A stretch of 64,000 nucleotides of DNA, taken from Paenibacillus pectinilyticus (GTDB lineage Bacteria; Bacillota; Bacilli; Paenibacillales; NBRC-103111). Shown in pieces: positions 1-8,461 of the stretch. Position 1 is the first letter of the stretch, and every line of letters starts with the position of its first letter. A program made the translations under genes and the position numbers. Under the pieces are notes generated by a model. It ran no database searches, had not been told where the DNA came from, and saw nothing but the letters and a program-made list of their open reading frames with translations. The stretch lies in assembly GCF_001700435.1 (NCBI RefSeq), contig NZ_LYPC01000012.1:1-64000 (forward strand). Direction: 5' to 3'.

Positions 1-56
1 TGGAAGTGCGGTAACGTATGCAGCTGACGAATACTAATCGGTCGAGGGCTTAACCA
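1..56 (+). rRNA. 23S rRNA, 3' end (partial)
   Basis: The first bases match the conserved 3' end of bacterial 23S rRNA, including GACGAATACTAATCGGTCGA and the closing GGCTTAACCA. The gene enters from the left of the window. The end is placed by comparison with the usual Bacillus 23S end, so it may be off by a few bases. No 5S sequence follows; the next gene is a tRNA. Confidence 0.93.
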
Positions 57-136
57 AAATTCCTAAGAGTATTACTTTACGCAAGTTTCGTATCTAGTTT
101 TCAGGGAATACTATTCCTGAATGGTATATATATCTT

Positions 137-228
137 GGAGAGATACCCAAGTGGCTATAAGGGGACCCTCTGCTAAGGGGTTAGACTGCGTAAGTGGTGC
201 GAGGGTTCGAATCCCTCTCTCTCCGCCA
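137..228 (+). tRNA. tRNA-Ser (GCT)
   Basis: A 7-bp acceptor stem GGAGAGA/TCTCTCC, anticodon GCT in the anticodon loop, a long variable arm as in class II tRNAs and an encoded CCA end. It is first in the eight-tRNA run after the 23S gene. Confidence 0.95.
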
Positions 229-255
229 GTTCCAAATATATATACACTTTTATGT

Positions 256-332
256 GGCGGCGTAGCTCAGCTGGCTAGAGCGTACGGTTCATACCCGTAA
301 GGTCGGGGGTTCGAGCCCCTCTGCCGCTACCA
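256..332 (+). tRNA. tRNA-Met (CAT), elongator type
   Basis: Cloverleaf with acceptor GGCGGCG pairing TGCCGCT, anticodon CAT, T-loop GTTCGAG and encoded CCA. The G1 pairing rather than an unpaired C1 argues for the elongator and not the initiator; it closely resembles the Bacillus elongator tRNA-Met. Confidence 0.93.
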
Positions 333-350
333 TAAAACCAAACACCAGAT

Positions 351-426
351 GGAGGCTTAGCTCAGCTGGGAGAGCATCTGCCTTACAAGCAGAGGGTCGG
401 CGGTTCGATCCCGTCAGCCTCCACCA
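351..426 (+). tRNA. tRNA-Val (TAC)
   Basis: Acceptor GGAGGCT/AGCCTCC, D-arm GCTCAGCTGGGAGAGC, anticodon TAC in the loop CTTACAA, and an encoded CCA. Confidence 0.95.
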
Positions 427-433
427 TCATTAT

Positions 434-509
<76 letters not shown>

Positions 510-532
510 TTTTTTGTAAAGATTTGTAGCAT

Positions 533-609
533 GGAGCTGTGGTGTAGTGGCCTAACATGCCTGCCTGTCACGCAGGAGACCGCGGGTTCGAATCCCGTCA
601 GCTCCGCCA
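533..609 (+). tRNA. tRNA-Asp (GTC)
   Basis: Acceptor GGAGCTG/CAGCTCC, anticodon GTC in CTGTCAC, G discriminator, encoded CCA. Confidence 0.95.
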
Positions 610-654
610 TTTCTTATCACAATTAATGTAGGACATGCTATATAACAATCATTT

Positions 655-727
<73 letters not shown>

Positions 728-771
728 TTGAGATGGTTGTATTACTTAGGTAATACGGGTATCTCGTATCC

Positions 772-853
772 GGAGGCTTAGTGAAGTGGCTAAACACGGC
801 AGACTGTAAATCTGCTCTCTTCGAGTTCGGTGGTTCGAATCCATCAGCCTCCA
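772..853 (+). tRNA. tRNA-Tyr (GTA)
   Basis: Acceptor GGAGGCT/AGCCTCC, anticodon GTA in ACTGTAAAT, and a long variable arm as expected for bacterial tRNA-Tyr. CCA is not encoded. Confidence 0.94.
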
Positions 854-869
854 TTTTCCTTTCACCTAC

Positions 870-942
870 GAGTCATTAGCTCAGTTGGTAGAGCACCTGA
901 CTTTTAATCAGGGTGTCGTAGGTTCGAATCCTACATGACTCA
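870..942 (+). tRNA. tRNA-Lys (TTT)
   Basis: Acceptor GAGTCAT/ATGACTC, anticodon TTT in CTTTTAA, discriminator A, CCA not encoded. It is the last tRNA before the terminator. Confidence 0.94.
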
Positions 943-964
943 CTTTTATAAGTAACAAACGTTC

Positions 965-985
965 AAGGCCGAGTGGTCTTTTTTT
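965..985 (+). terminator. terminator of the tRNA cluster
   Basis: Stem AAGGCC / GGTCTT with loop GAGT, followed directly by a run of T. It sits 22 bases after tRNA-Lys. Confidence 0.65.
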
Positions 986-1030
986 GTTTATATAGGCATG
1001 GTAAGTCAATACAATATGCGAAAGTAAGAG

Positions 1031-1061
1031 AAAAAGCATCCTAGGCTAGGATGCTTTTTTT
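1031..1061. terminator. bidirectional terminator
   Basis: Perfect inverted repeat AGCATCCTAG / CTAGGATGCT flanked by an A-run on the left and a T-run on the right. It can stop transcription from the tRNA cluster and from the minus-strand thiamine-binding gene. Confidence 0.85.
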
Positions 1062-1105
1062 GGTATTCGGAGATAGGCTCCGATGCGATGAACTGCAGTT
1101 GATGA

Positions 1106-1411
1106 TCAGGAGAGCTTTGCGGCGACGGATTGCATTTTTTGTTCCATCGACGCGTCGGGCTTGTCGCGGCGATCGTCGATTTTGATCGAGGTGGAGACCC
1201 GCGCAGCACCGTTCAGGAAGGGAACTTCATGAACGGCACGTATGACCTCGAATAAGCGGTCCAGGGGGCCTTCCAGGATGGTGCCCATGGGTGTCATTTG
1301 GAAGCGAACATCGCTATGTCGCTCTAATTCTTTATGCAGATCGGCCACATAGCCGCTTAGGCTTGTGGTTGCTGTGCCGATGGGAATGATCGTGAACTCA
1401 GCTATAGCCAT
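1106..1411 (-). CDS. thiamine-binding protein, MTH1187/YqgV (DUF77) family
   Basis: A small protein of about 101 residues matching the MTH1187-type thiamine-binding fold. It opens with AIAEFTIIPIGT, contains QMTPMGTILEG, and follows the ferredoxin-like beta-alpha-beta pattern. Members bind thiamine or related pyrimidines; the cellular role is not well defined. I chose the ATG at 1411 because homologues begin MAIAE. A TTG nine bases upstream (1420) is also in frame and lies closer to the GAAAGGAG ribosome site, so the true start could be either. It is transcribed from the minus strand, apparently alone, toward the bidirectional terminator. Confidence 0.85.
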   Translation of the reverse strand: MAIAEFTIIPIGTATTSLSGYVADLHKELERHSDVRFQMTPMGTILEGPLDRLFEVIRAVHEVPFLNGAARVSTSIKIDDRRDKPDASMEQKMQSVAAKLS

Positions 1412-1459
1412 TGGGATCAATAGCTCCTTTCTTGTATGAGGCTCCAGTAAGCATAAAAA

Positions 1460-3022
1460 TCAGGAGCTGGCGAGGTCAATGATGTAATCGGCTGTGCGTG
1501 CAGCGAGCGCCATGACGGTCAGTGTCGGATTACTCCCACTGGAGGTTACGAAGAGACTAGCATCGCAAATGAACAAATTCGGGATATCATGACTTTGACC
1601 ATACGAATTAACAACGGAAGTCTTAGGATTGTTCCCCATACGGCAACCCCCCATTAAATGTTGTGTACCTGGCACGACATAGGCGATCTCCCCGCCAGCT
1701 GCGCGGAGGATTAACTGCATGTTATCAACAGCGTGATCTATCAGCTTGAGATCGTTGTCACTGTACTTGAAGGTTAGAGATGCCAATGGCATGCCGTATG
1801 CATCTTTCTCGTCCGAGAGGCTCACATGATTGTCCCACGCCGGCAGCACTTCCCCGACCATTTTCACACGCCCATAGAAGTTGTAATCAAGCATTGCCTT
1901 TTTAAAGGAAGGCCCCCACATGGGGGCTTGTGTCGATTTACGGATACCCTCAGCCATCTCGATAGGCCTTGAGCCGTGTGCATGCAAGGTATAGCCCCGA
2001 ACGAAGCCTCTGCGTGGATCTGTTTCGTAGAAATCCTGGGTGGAAGCAAGTACAGGTGTACCTTTATACAAACGGATTTCCTGTTCGAATTTGGCATAAA
2101 CATCGTTGCTGCTGTGCGTCATGATTGCCCGCCCGACCCAACCGCTAGAATTAGCTAAGCCCTCTGGAAATTGTGCTGTAGCTGAATGAAGGAGCAATCG
2201 AGGGGTTTCTACAACATGAGCACATAGGATAACGGTTCTAGCTCGTTGACGGTAGGTCGTGCCTTGATGATCAAATAGAACCCCGCTAGCATGTCCGTAG
2301 GCATCTACCTCGATTTGGGTGACTCGGCAATCTGCGAGGATTTCTGCGCCAGCCTGAACGGCTTTGGGAATCTGGAGGATCAATGTGCTGAACTTTGCGT
2401 TAGGTATACATCCTTGCAGGCAAAAACCGCGATTCGTACAGGCGGAACGTCCCTCCAGTGGAGAGGAAAGGATAGCCAAAGGAGTAGGCACGGACTGGAT
2501 ACCAAGGGATTTGCAGCCTTTATGGAATAAGAGGGCATTGGGGCTAAGTGAATCTAATTCAGGAAAGGGATAAGGGCCGTGAAAATTTCCCCAAGGGAAA
2601 TGCTTAGGACCAGATACGGAAATTTCTTTTTCAATCCTAGCGTAGTAGGGTTCAAGGTCCTTATAGTGAATGGGCCAGTCCTCTCCGACGCCATCAATGG
2701 CCTTTGTTTTGAAATCAGATTCATGAAAACGCAGAAAGACCCCCGTAAAGTTCTGGGTGCCACCGCCAATGCCCATCCCCGATTGATGTCGTCCATTGAC
2801 GAAAGCTTCGTCAGCCTCAGTAAGACGCGTATCCTGCCAAGCTAGGCTTTTCATGCTCAATTCATCGCTTGCGAAATCCTTAACAGGATCGCGCCAAGGT
2901 CCCGCATCGATAACGACCACGCTGAGCCCGGCTTCACTTAGCTCCTTGGCCAGAACCCCTCCAGCAGCACCTGCGCCTACGATGACGATATCAACCGTTT
3001 CACTTTCATGGCGCCATTTCAT
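1460..3022 (-). CDS. GMC family FAD-dependent oxidoreductase
   Basis: About 520 residues, normal for GMC (glucose-methanol-choline) oxidoreductases of the membrane-bound gluconate/sorbitol dehydrogenase type. The N-terminus carries the FAD-binding motif IVGAGAAGGVLAKEL. The C-terminal half shows the family signature GTQHLMGGCRMG with the catalytic-region His, followed by SGSNPTLTVMALAAR. The ATG at 3022 overlaps the stop codon of the upstream subunit gene by four bases (ATGA), typical of translational coupling. An in-frame ATG at 3043 is possible but would overlap more. With the adjacent subunit it should oxidise a sugar, alcohol or polyol; the substrate cannot be read from sequence. Confidence 0.9.
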   Translation of the reverse strand: MKWRHESETVDIVIVGAGAAGGVLAKELSEAGLSVVVIDAGPWRDPVKDFASDELSMKSLAWQDTRLTEADEAFVNGRHQSGMGIGGGTQNFTGVFLRFHESDFKTKAIDGVGEDWPIHYKDLEPYYARIEKEISVSGPKHFPWGNFHGPYPFPELDSLSPNALLFHKGCKSLGIQSVPTPLAILSSPLEGRSACTNRGFCLQGCIPNAKFSTLILQIPKAVQAGAEILADCRVTQIEVDAYGHASGVLFDHQGTTYRQRARTVILCAHVVETPRLLLHSATAQFPEGLANSSGWVGRAIMTHSSNDVYAKFEQEIRLYKGTPVLASTQDFYETDPRRGFVRGYTLHAHGSRPIEMAEGIRKSTQAPMWGPSFKKAMLDYNFYGRVKMVGEVLPAWDNHVSLSDEKDAYGMPLASLTFKYSDNDLKLIDHAVDNMQLILRAAGGEIAYVVPGTQHLMGGCRMGNNPKTSVVNSYGQSHDIPNLFICDASLFVTSSGSNPTLTVMALAARTADYIIDLASS

Positions 3023-3615
3023 GATGGTTTCACAGCCTCCCATGTTTCTAACTGTTCAGGGCTATCTAATGAATACCCACGAGGGTATGCAGGGCCGCCG
3101 AAGCCGATTTCGGACCAAACTAGCGGGTGCGCATAGTACGCTTCGACACTAAGCTGCATGAGCTTGTGAAATAGGGCCTTCTGAGGAATACCCTCCCAAT
3201 TTTTTGTTGCGGGATAGCTAGCTTCGCCAATATGGAGCATAATGTTGCGTTGATTCATCTCATCTAATTGAAAAAAGGGCTGGCTATTCGTGAACCAACC
3301 CGTTTCATCGATCGCTTTAAGCCCTTGACGTAGGAGAACACGCATAGAGGGTGTGCCTGCTTTACGGTGACCTTCGCCTTTATTTTCGAAGAGTATACGA
3401 TCGATATGGCTGATGATGGATTGAATGATTTCTCCGCGATCATCGTCCATAAGCAGTGAACACCAGGATCGCAAAGTTTCTGCTTCCACTGTTGTTAAGA
3501 AATTATAGGAATATTCGCGAACTAGCCGAGCGTTCACAATGGATCGCGTGTGCGCATCCCACTCGGTGCTTTCTTTCATAACGTCATAGGTCGGGTAATG
3601 TTTATGATCTGTCAT
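3019..3615 (-). CDS. gluconate 2-dehydrogenase subunit 3 family protein
   Basis: 198 residues. The length, and its place immediately upstream of and overlapping a GMC flavoprotein gene, fit the small subunit 3 of gluconate 2-dehydrogenase-like complexes, which accompanies the flavoprotein for assembly or export. No cofactor motif is visible. In other bacteria a Tat signal sits on this subunit; here the N-terminus has no obvious twin-arginine or hydrophobic signal, and no cytochrome c subunit is encoded nearby. The complex may therefore be soluble or use another electron acceptor. The ribosome site is GGAGGTG just upstream of the ATG. Confidence 0.82.
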   Translation of the reverse strand: MTDHKHYPTYDVMKESTEWDAHTRSIVNARLVREYSYNFLTTVEAETLRSWCSLLMDDDRGEIIQSIISHIDRILFENKGEGHRKAGTPSMRVLLRQGLKAIDETGWFTNSQPFFQLDEMNQRNIMLHIGEASYPATKNWEGIPQKALFHKLMQLSVEAYYAHPLVWSEIGFGGPAYPRGYSLDSPEQLETWEAVKPS

Positions 3616-3710
3616 GGCATGTCACCTCCATAGCTAGCCATATCTTCATCTATAAAGTGCTACTACAATTATTTCCAAATTCTCAAAGATTATGAGGATT
3701 GTCATGCAAA

Positions 3711-3793
3711 GGGCAATGAAAGAATTGGCATGCTTGCCAATGTCATGGTTGATAGGAAATATTTTAGGAATGAAAGTCTTTTCATTGCCATGG
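3711..3793. promoter_or_regulatory. nested inverted repeats upstream of the NlpC/P60 gene
   Basis: An inner palindrome ATTGGCA-TGCT-TGCCAAT lies at 3724-3741. Outer arms GGCAATGAAAG (near 3712) and CTTTTCATTGCC (near 3779) are complementary with one extra T. The arrangement could be an operator or a folded leader. It lies in the 255-base gap between divergently transcribed genes. Function is not known. Confidence 0.4.
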
Positions 3794-3870
3794 TAATCTT
3801 GTACTAGTAAAGAGAGATGGTTACCATTTTAACCAATTCACCAAGAGAGAGCGTACAGGAGGAAATACCC

Positions 3871-4722
3871 ATGTTAAAGATTCTTGCACAACGAACTTTA
3901 GGAATTACAGCTGCGATCACAATCGCGTTATCAGCAACTACTGCCATTTCCGCCTATGCCGCGAATGATGATATGGATGCCGTTTCTTTGGCTAATAAAT
4001 TGGTTGGTATTGATTATTCCAAAAGCGCTGAAACACCGACTGCTGGTTTTGACTCTTCAGGTCTAATCTACTATGTCTATGAGACACTAAACTACACTGT
4101 CCCTAGAACCTTAAGTGGGCAATTTAATATGAAGTCAACGAAAATTACGAAGATCGATAAAGCAGAGCCTGGAGACATTCTATTCTTTGGAAGCGGCACG
4201 ACGCCAACGTATGCTGGTATCTATGTCGGCAATGTGAAAATGGTTATGGCATCGAAAAGTAAAGACGAAGTCGTTACACGCAATGTAAGCGAGCTTAAAG
4301 GCAGCTTTATTGGCGGAAGAAGCATTCTATCGTCCAAAGATCGTTTGAAAGCTGAGTTAATCTTGACTGCTCAGAAGTATCTTGGAACTCCTTACGAGTT
4401 TGGAGCAAAATATGGTCAAACGAAGACGATGGATTGTTCATCGTTTACAAAAACGGTTTTTGCTGCATACGGGATGACGCTGCCGCGTGTTTCTCGTGAT
4501 CAAGCCAAGGAAGGTACATTCGTTAGCAAAAGTAACTTACAAGTCGGCGACTTGGTGTTCTTCACAACGCCTGATTCCGGTAAGAATATTGGACATGTCG
4601 GCATCTATGTTGGTGATGGTATGATGATTCACACTTATGGTGAAGGTGGCGTCAAATTTACTTCGATTAATAAAGAATGGTGGGCTGACCACTATGTTAC
4701 AGCTCGTCGCGTACTGAAATAG
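3871..4722 (+). CDS. secreted C40 (NlpC/P60) peptidase with a degenerate first domain
   Basis: A 283-residue secreted protein. A signal peptide covers about residues 1-31 (hydrophobic ITAAITIALSATTA, ending AYA-AND). Two NlpC/P60 modules follow. In the second (about residues 170-283) the catalytic Cys (MDCSSFT) and His (GHVGIYVGDG) are present, so it should cleave peptidoglycan stem peptides outside the cell. In the first (about 35-150) the Cys position reads FDSSGLI and the His position reads TYAGIYVG, so it is probably inactive and may bind substrate. The ATG at 3871 is chosen because AGGAGG lies eight bases upstream and the signal peptide then begins correctly. A hairpin without a strong T-run follows. 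Confidence 0.88.
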   Translation: MLKILAQRTLGITAAITIALSATTAISAYAANDDMDAVSLANKLVGIDYSKSAETPTAGFDSSGLIYYVYETLNYTVPRTLSGQFNMKSTKITKIDKAEPGDILFFGSGTTPTYAGIYVGNVKMVMASKSKDEVVTRNVSELKGSFIGGRSILSSKDRLKAELILTAQKYLGTPYEFGAKYGQTKTMDCSSFTKTVFAAYGMTLPRVSRDQAKEGTFVSKSNLQVGDLVFFTTPDSGKNIGHVGIYVGDGMMIHTYGEGGVKFTSINKEWWADHYVTARRVLK

Positions 4723-4736
4723 CACATCATACTTAG

Positions 4737-4770
4737 AGAACCCTTTTGCTAAACGAGCAGGAGGGTTCCT
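4737..4770 (+). terminator. probable terminator after the NlpC/P60 gene
   Basis: Stem GAACCC...GGGTTC extended by TTTTGCT / AGCAGGA around loop AAACG, followed by a weak T-rich stretch. Confidence 0.55.
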
Positions 4771-4854
4771 TGTTATTCACAGGTAGGGGCACACCTATGG
4801 TACAATAGTGAGAAAAATATAGAAGTTGCTATAGGCAGTAAGGAGTGAAGGCAG

Positions 4855-5970
4855 ATGATTTGGGAGCATGTCAGAGAGCGATTGGAAGCGGTTTTACAGT
4901 CGCCAATACAGATAAGCCTGATACCTGAGTCCGAGTGGCACCAGCTTGTGGAGGATCAGGGAGAGCGACAAGAAGGATTTAGTCGAAGCGTTAGTCGAGG
5001 TCAGGAAGTGCTTTTCTTCGTATCGCAGGAACACAAAGAAGTCCGAATTATGCAGGTAAATGGAAGTAAGTTGTCGGTTTCTGAACGTAAGCTTGTCGAA
5101 TTAACGATTGAATCCAAACAAACACTGGAGAAAAAGCAATATGGCTCCTTTCTATCTGAGGACGAAAGAAAATCTCATCAATTAAGAGATTGGCTACTGC
5201 AGCAAATGGAGCGTGGGACGAGCCATGCCGAATTGCCGGATGCTCTGGCTTCCCAATCCTCACTGTACTCAACGAAAATTCCGCTATTGTTATATGGGGA
5301 CTATCCGCAGAATCAACGCGTTTCCTACACGGAACTGAAGAAGCTGCTGGAATCGTTCTTTGAAGCGGAGATCATTCTTATTCCTTTGCTGGAGAAAGAG
5401 TGGCTGATCTTAGCGCCTGAAGGACTTATTACCAGCGGAAGTGAAGAACGTGACGGAGACGAAGAAGAAAGTGTAGAGCAAACACTAGACGCTTTAGGCT
5501 CTGGCTTGTATGAGATGCTGGCGAATGAATGGGTGGGCGAATGTCACTTAGCCATTGATTTCCCAATGAAGCCAGCGAAGTCGATGTTCGCAACGGTACT
5601 AAAGCTGCGGGAAACTATCATGTTAGGCCGTTCTTTCCACGTAGGCAGCTTCATCCATCTACGCTGGGAGCTTCGTCTGGAAAAGCTGCTTCACCTTATA
5701 TCGGAAGAGGAGAAAACAGAATTCTTAGAACAAGTGCTCCGCGGCACGGACCATGTCCTTGATAGTGAGACCGTCACTACGCTGGAACATTTTTTCACAT
5801 TAGACTGTAATGTCAGCGAAACGGCGAAGAAGCTATATATTCATAGAAATACATTATTATATCGGTTAGACAAGTTCAAAAACGAGACTGGTTTGGATGT
5901 TAGGACGTTTAATCATGCGGTTTTGGTGCGACTTGCCTTGTTATTGTACAAAGTAACGAAAAGAAAGTGA
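4855..5970 (+). CDS. PucR/CdaR-type helix-turn-helix regulator
   Basis: 371 residues. The C-terminal 55 residues form the PucR-type HTH: NVSETAKKLYIHRNTLLYRL followed by DKFKNETGLDVR. This domain is found in PucR, CdaR and similar activators of catabolic genes. The rest lacks a recognisable sensor domain; an acidic low-complexity patch (ERDGDEEESVEQ) lies near residues 199-210. The start has a good ribosome site (AAGGAGTG). It is followed 226 bases later by an MsmX-like sugar ABC ATPase, which may or may not be a target. Confidence 0.85.
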   Translation: MIWEHVRERLEAVLQSPIQISLIPESEWHQLVEDQGERQEGFSRSVSRGQEVLFFVSQEHKEVRIMQVNGSKLSVSERKLVELTIESKQTLEKKQYGSFLSEDERKSHQLRDWLLQQMERGTSHAELPDALASQSSLYSTKIPLLLYGDYPQNQRVSYTELKKLLESFFEAEIILIPLLEKEWLILAPEGLITSGSEERDGDEEESVEQTLDALGSGLYEMLANEWVGECHLAIDFPMKPAKSMFATVLKLRETIMLGRSFHVGSFIHLRWELRLEKLLHLISEEEKTEFLEQVLRGTDHVLDSETVTTLEHFFTLDCNVSETAKKLYIHRNTLLYRLDKFKNETGLDVRTFNHAVLVRLALLLYKVTKRK

Positions 5971-6116
5971 TTTTTTTGTAGGGATTGTGCATAGTCAGTC
6001 CGTCGTTCGTAGGGTAAGATGTGTATATAGAAATGTTGATGAGAAAACCTCTATCGAAGCCATTCAGAGATGAGCGAGCGCGTTAAGAGGTAGGTTTTAT
6101 CGCCAATAAGAAAGCT

Positions 6117-6135
6117 GTTTTCGGAATCCGAAAAC
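6117..6135. promoter_or_regulatory. perfect 19-base palindrome upstream of the ABC ATPase gene
   Basis: GTTTTCGGA-A-TCCGAAAAC is an exact inverted repeat about 60 bases before the ATPase start. It has no T-run, so it looks more like an operator for a dimeric regulator than a terminator. The binding protein is unknown. Confidence 0.45.
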
Positions 6136-6196
6136 TTACACTTTCCCATGTGGTAAATAAATCATTTGAACGATAAATTGTAGGGGGAATGAAATC

Positions 6197-7327
6197 ATGG
6201 CAGGCGTACGTTTAAATCATATCGTTAAAAGATATTCTGGTGCAGAAGAATCAACGGTTAAAGATTTCCATCTTGAAGTTGCAGATAAGGAGTTCGTTGT
6301 ACTAGTTGGTGCATCCGGTTGCGGAAAATCCACAACACTTCGTATGATCGCAGGCTTAGAGGAAATCACTGAAGGTGAACTTTACATCGGAGACCGCCTT
6401 GTAAATGACGTAGCTCCAAAGGATCGCGATATCGCGATGGTTTTCCAATCCTACGCTCTTTATCCGCATATGACTGTTTATCAAAACATGGCGTTCGGTT
6501 TGAAACTTCGTAAATTCAAAAAAGCTGATATCGATGCTCGCGTTCGCGAAGCAGCGAAAATTCTAGATATCGTTCACTTGCTTGATCGTAAGCCAAAAGC
6601 ACTTTCCGGTGGTCAACGTCAACGTGTTGCCTTGGGCCGTGCGATCGTACGTGAGCCACAAGTATTCTTAATGGATGAGCCGCTTTCCAACTTGGATGCG
6701 AAACTTCGTGTACAAATGCGTGCGGAAATCACGAAATTGACAAAACGTCTTGGTGTTACGACAATCTACGTAACGCATGACCAAATCGAAGCTATGACAA
6801 TGGGCGATCGTATCGTTGTTATGGATAAAGGTATCATTCAACAAGCTGCTACACCTGAAGAAATCTACAACTTCCCAGTTAACATGTTCGTTGCAGGCTT
6901 CATTGGATCCCCATCCATGAACTTCATGTCCGGAACTTTGGCATCTGAAGGCGGCGGCGTATTCTTCAAAGCAGGTTCTGTGAATGTAGAAGTACCAGCC
7001 GGTAAAGCACAAGTTCTTAAAGACAAAGGGTTTGTTGGTAAAGAAGTGATTCTGGGAGTTCGTCCAGAAGATATTCACGAAGAGCCAGTATTCTTGGAAG
7101 CTTCCCCTAAAACAGTATTCAACGTTAACGTTGAATTGACTGAAAACTTAGGTCACGAAATGTACTTGTACTTGAACGGTATCGGCGCTAACACAGTAAT
7201 CGCTCGTGTTGATGGTCGTTCCGGAATCAAAGAAGGTACAAACGTTAAATTGGCACTTGATATGAACAAAGTTCATTTCTTCGATAAAGAAACAACACTA
7301 TCCATCTTGGTTAACCCAAACCTATAG
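6197..7327 (+). CDS. msmX: MsmX/UgpC-type carbohydrate ABC transporter ATP-binding protein
   Basis: 376 residues, the usual size of MsmX/UgpC/MalK. Walker A is GASGCGKST (about residues 38-46), the ABC signature is [14 protein letters not shown], Walker B is [12 protein letters not shown], and the H-loop is YVTHDQ. The C-terminal third is the regulatory/OB (TOBE) region. No permease or binding protein is adjacent, as in Bacillus, where MsmX is a shared ATPase energising several oligosaccharide and sugar importers. The ribosome site TAGGGGG precedes the ATG. A strong terminator follows at once, so it is a single-gene unit. The symbol is given by family; ugpC is used in some annotations. Confidence 0.92.
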   Translation: MAGVRLNHIVKRYSGAEESTVKDFHLEVADKEFVVLVGASGCGKSTTLRMIAGLEEITEGELYIGDRLVNDVAPKDRDIAMVFQSYALYPHMTVYQNMAFGLKLRKFKKADIDARVREAAKILDIVHLLDRKPKALSGGQRQRVALGRAIVREPQVFLMDEPLSNLDAKLRVQMRAEITKLTKRLGVTTIYVTHDQIEAMTMGDRIVVMDKGIIQQAATPEEIYNFPVNMFVAGFIGSPSMNFMSGTLASEGGGVFFKAGSVNVEVPAGKAQVLKDKGFVGKEVILGVRPEDIHEEPVFLEASPKTVFNVNVELTENLGHEMYLYLNGIGANTVIARVDGRSGIKEGTNVKLALDMNKVHFFDKETTLSILVNPNL

Positions 7328-7342
7328 GATTGTACTGAAAGG

Positions 7343-7367
7343 CCAGCCGTTATCGGCTGGTTTTTTT
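7343..7367 (+). terminator. terminator of the ABC ATPase gene
   Basis: CCAGCCG-TTAT-CGGCTGG followed by seven T. Confidence 0.93.
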
Positions 7368-7496
7368 GTGTATTATGATCTTTATGAACGCGATAGTTGA
7401 TTTCACCTAGGTATTCTATTACGATGAAACTATTGGGAACCTGCGTGCTGCACGAAGGGCACATGGTACATAAGCAAATTCGAAGGAGTTAGGACG

Positions 7497-8438
7497 ATGG
7501 CCAAAAAAGTAAAGGTTTCCGAGATGATAGAACTGTTACATATGGAAGTGCTAGCAGGAGAAGCTGGATTGAAGCGTCCGATTACCACAGGTGATTTGCA
7601 TCGACCTGGTCTGGAGATGGCTGGTTATTTTAACTACCACCCTAGAGAACGTATTATGATGCTAGGCAAGACGGAAATCACCTTCATGGAAATGTTGACG
7701 GTAGGCGTGCGTCGTAATCGGGTAGAGCAGCTGTGCGCTCCTGAAGAGACACCTTGTATTATCGTAACAAGAGGGCTGGACGTTCCTGTTGAATTGCTGG
7801 AAGAGGCGAATAAGCAAGATCTGCCGGTGCTGCGTACGCAGATATCTACAACGATTTTTGCAAGCCGATTGACGGGATTCCTGGAAAATAAGCTGGCACC
7901 TAGTACAACGATTCATGGAGTACTTGTCGATGTGTATGGTGTAGGAATGCTAATTACGGGTAGCAGTGGGATCGGGAAAAGCGAAACTGCACTGGAGCTT
8001 GTGAAAAGAGGACATCGACTCATCGCGGATGATGCGGTAGAAATTCGCCAAAATGGCGATAAAGTGCTGACAGGGAATGCACCAGAGCTAATTCGTCATT
8101 TACTTGAGATCCGCGGCGTAGGTATCATTAATGTGATGACGCTGTTCGGCGCAGGTGCGATTCGTAATGTGAAGAAAATCTCTGTCGTTGTGAAGCTTGA
8201 AAATTGGCAGCAAGAGAAGCAATATGATCGTTTGGGCTTAGATGAAGAGCTGACTCGCATCATTGATACGGATCTGCCACTTGTCACCATACCAGTAAGA
8301 CCAGGTCGAAACTTAGCAGTTATCGTAGAAGTTGCGGCCATGAATTATCGGTTAAAGCGGATGGGTTATAACGCGGCGCTGCAATTTACGAATAAATTAA
8401 CGGAATCGTTAAATGAAGATTATGAGGATTTTGATTGA
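7497..8438 (+). CDS. hprK: HPr kinase/phosphorylase
   Basis: 313 residues, typical for HprK. The P-loop is GSSGIGKSE near residue 155, and the HprK signature [11 protein letters not shown] continues into [10 protein letters not shown]. It phosphorylates HPr (and Crh) on Ser46 and can reverse this, linking glycolytic state to CcpA-dependent catabolite repression. It heads an operon hprK-lgt-ppaX-acyltransferase like that of Bacillus. An HPr-like target with Ser46 is encoded at 26882. The ribosome site is AAGGAG, eight bases before the ATG. Confidence 0.97.
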   Translation: MAKKVKVSEMIELLHMEVLAGEAGLKRPITTGDLHRPGLEMAGYFNYHPRERIMMLGKTEITFMEMLTVGVRRNRVEQLCAPEETPCIIVTRGLDVPVELLEEANKQDLPVLRTQISTTIFASRLTGFLENKLAPSTTIHGVLVDVYGVGMLITGSSGIGKSETALELVKRGHRLIADDAVEIRQNGDKVLTGNAPELIRHLLEIRGVGIINVMTLFGAGAIRNVKKISVVVKLENWQQEKQYDRLGLDEELTRIIDTDLPLVTIPVRPGRNLAVIVEVAAMNYRLKRMGYNAALQFTNKLTESLNEDYEDFD

Positions 8439-8461
8439 CCACATTATGAAGGAGTGAAACC

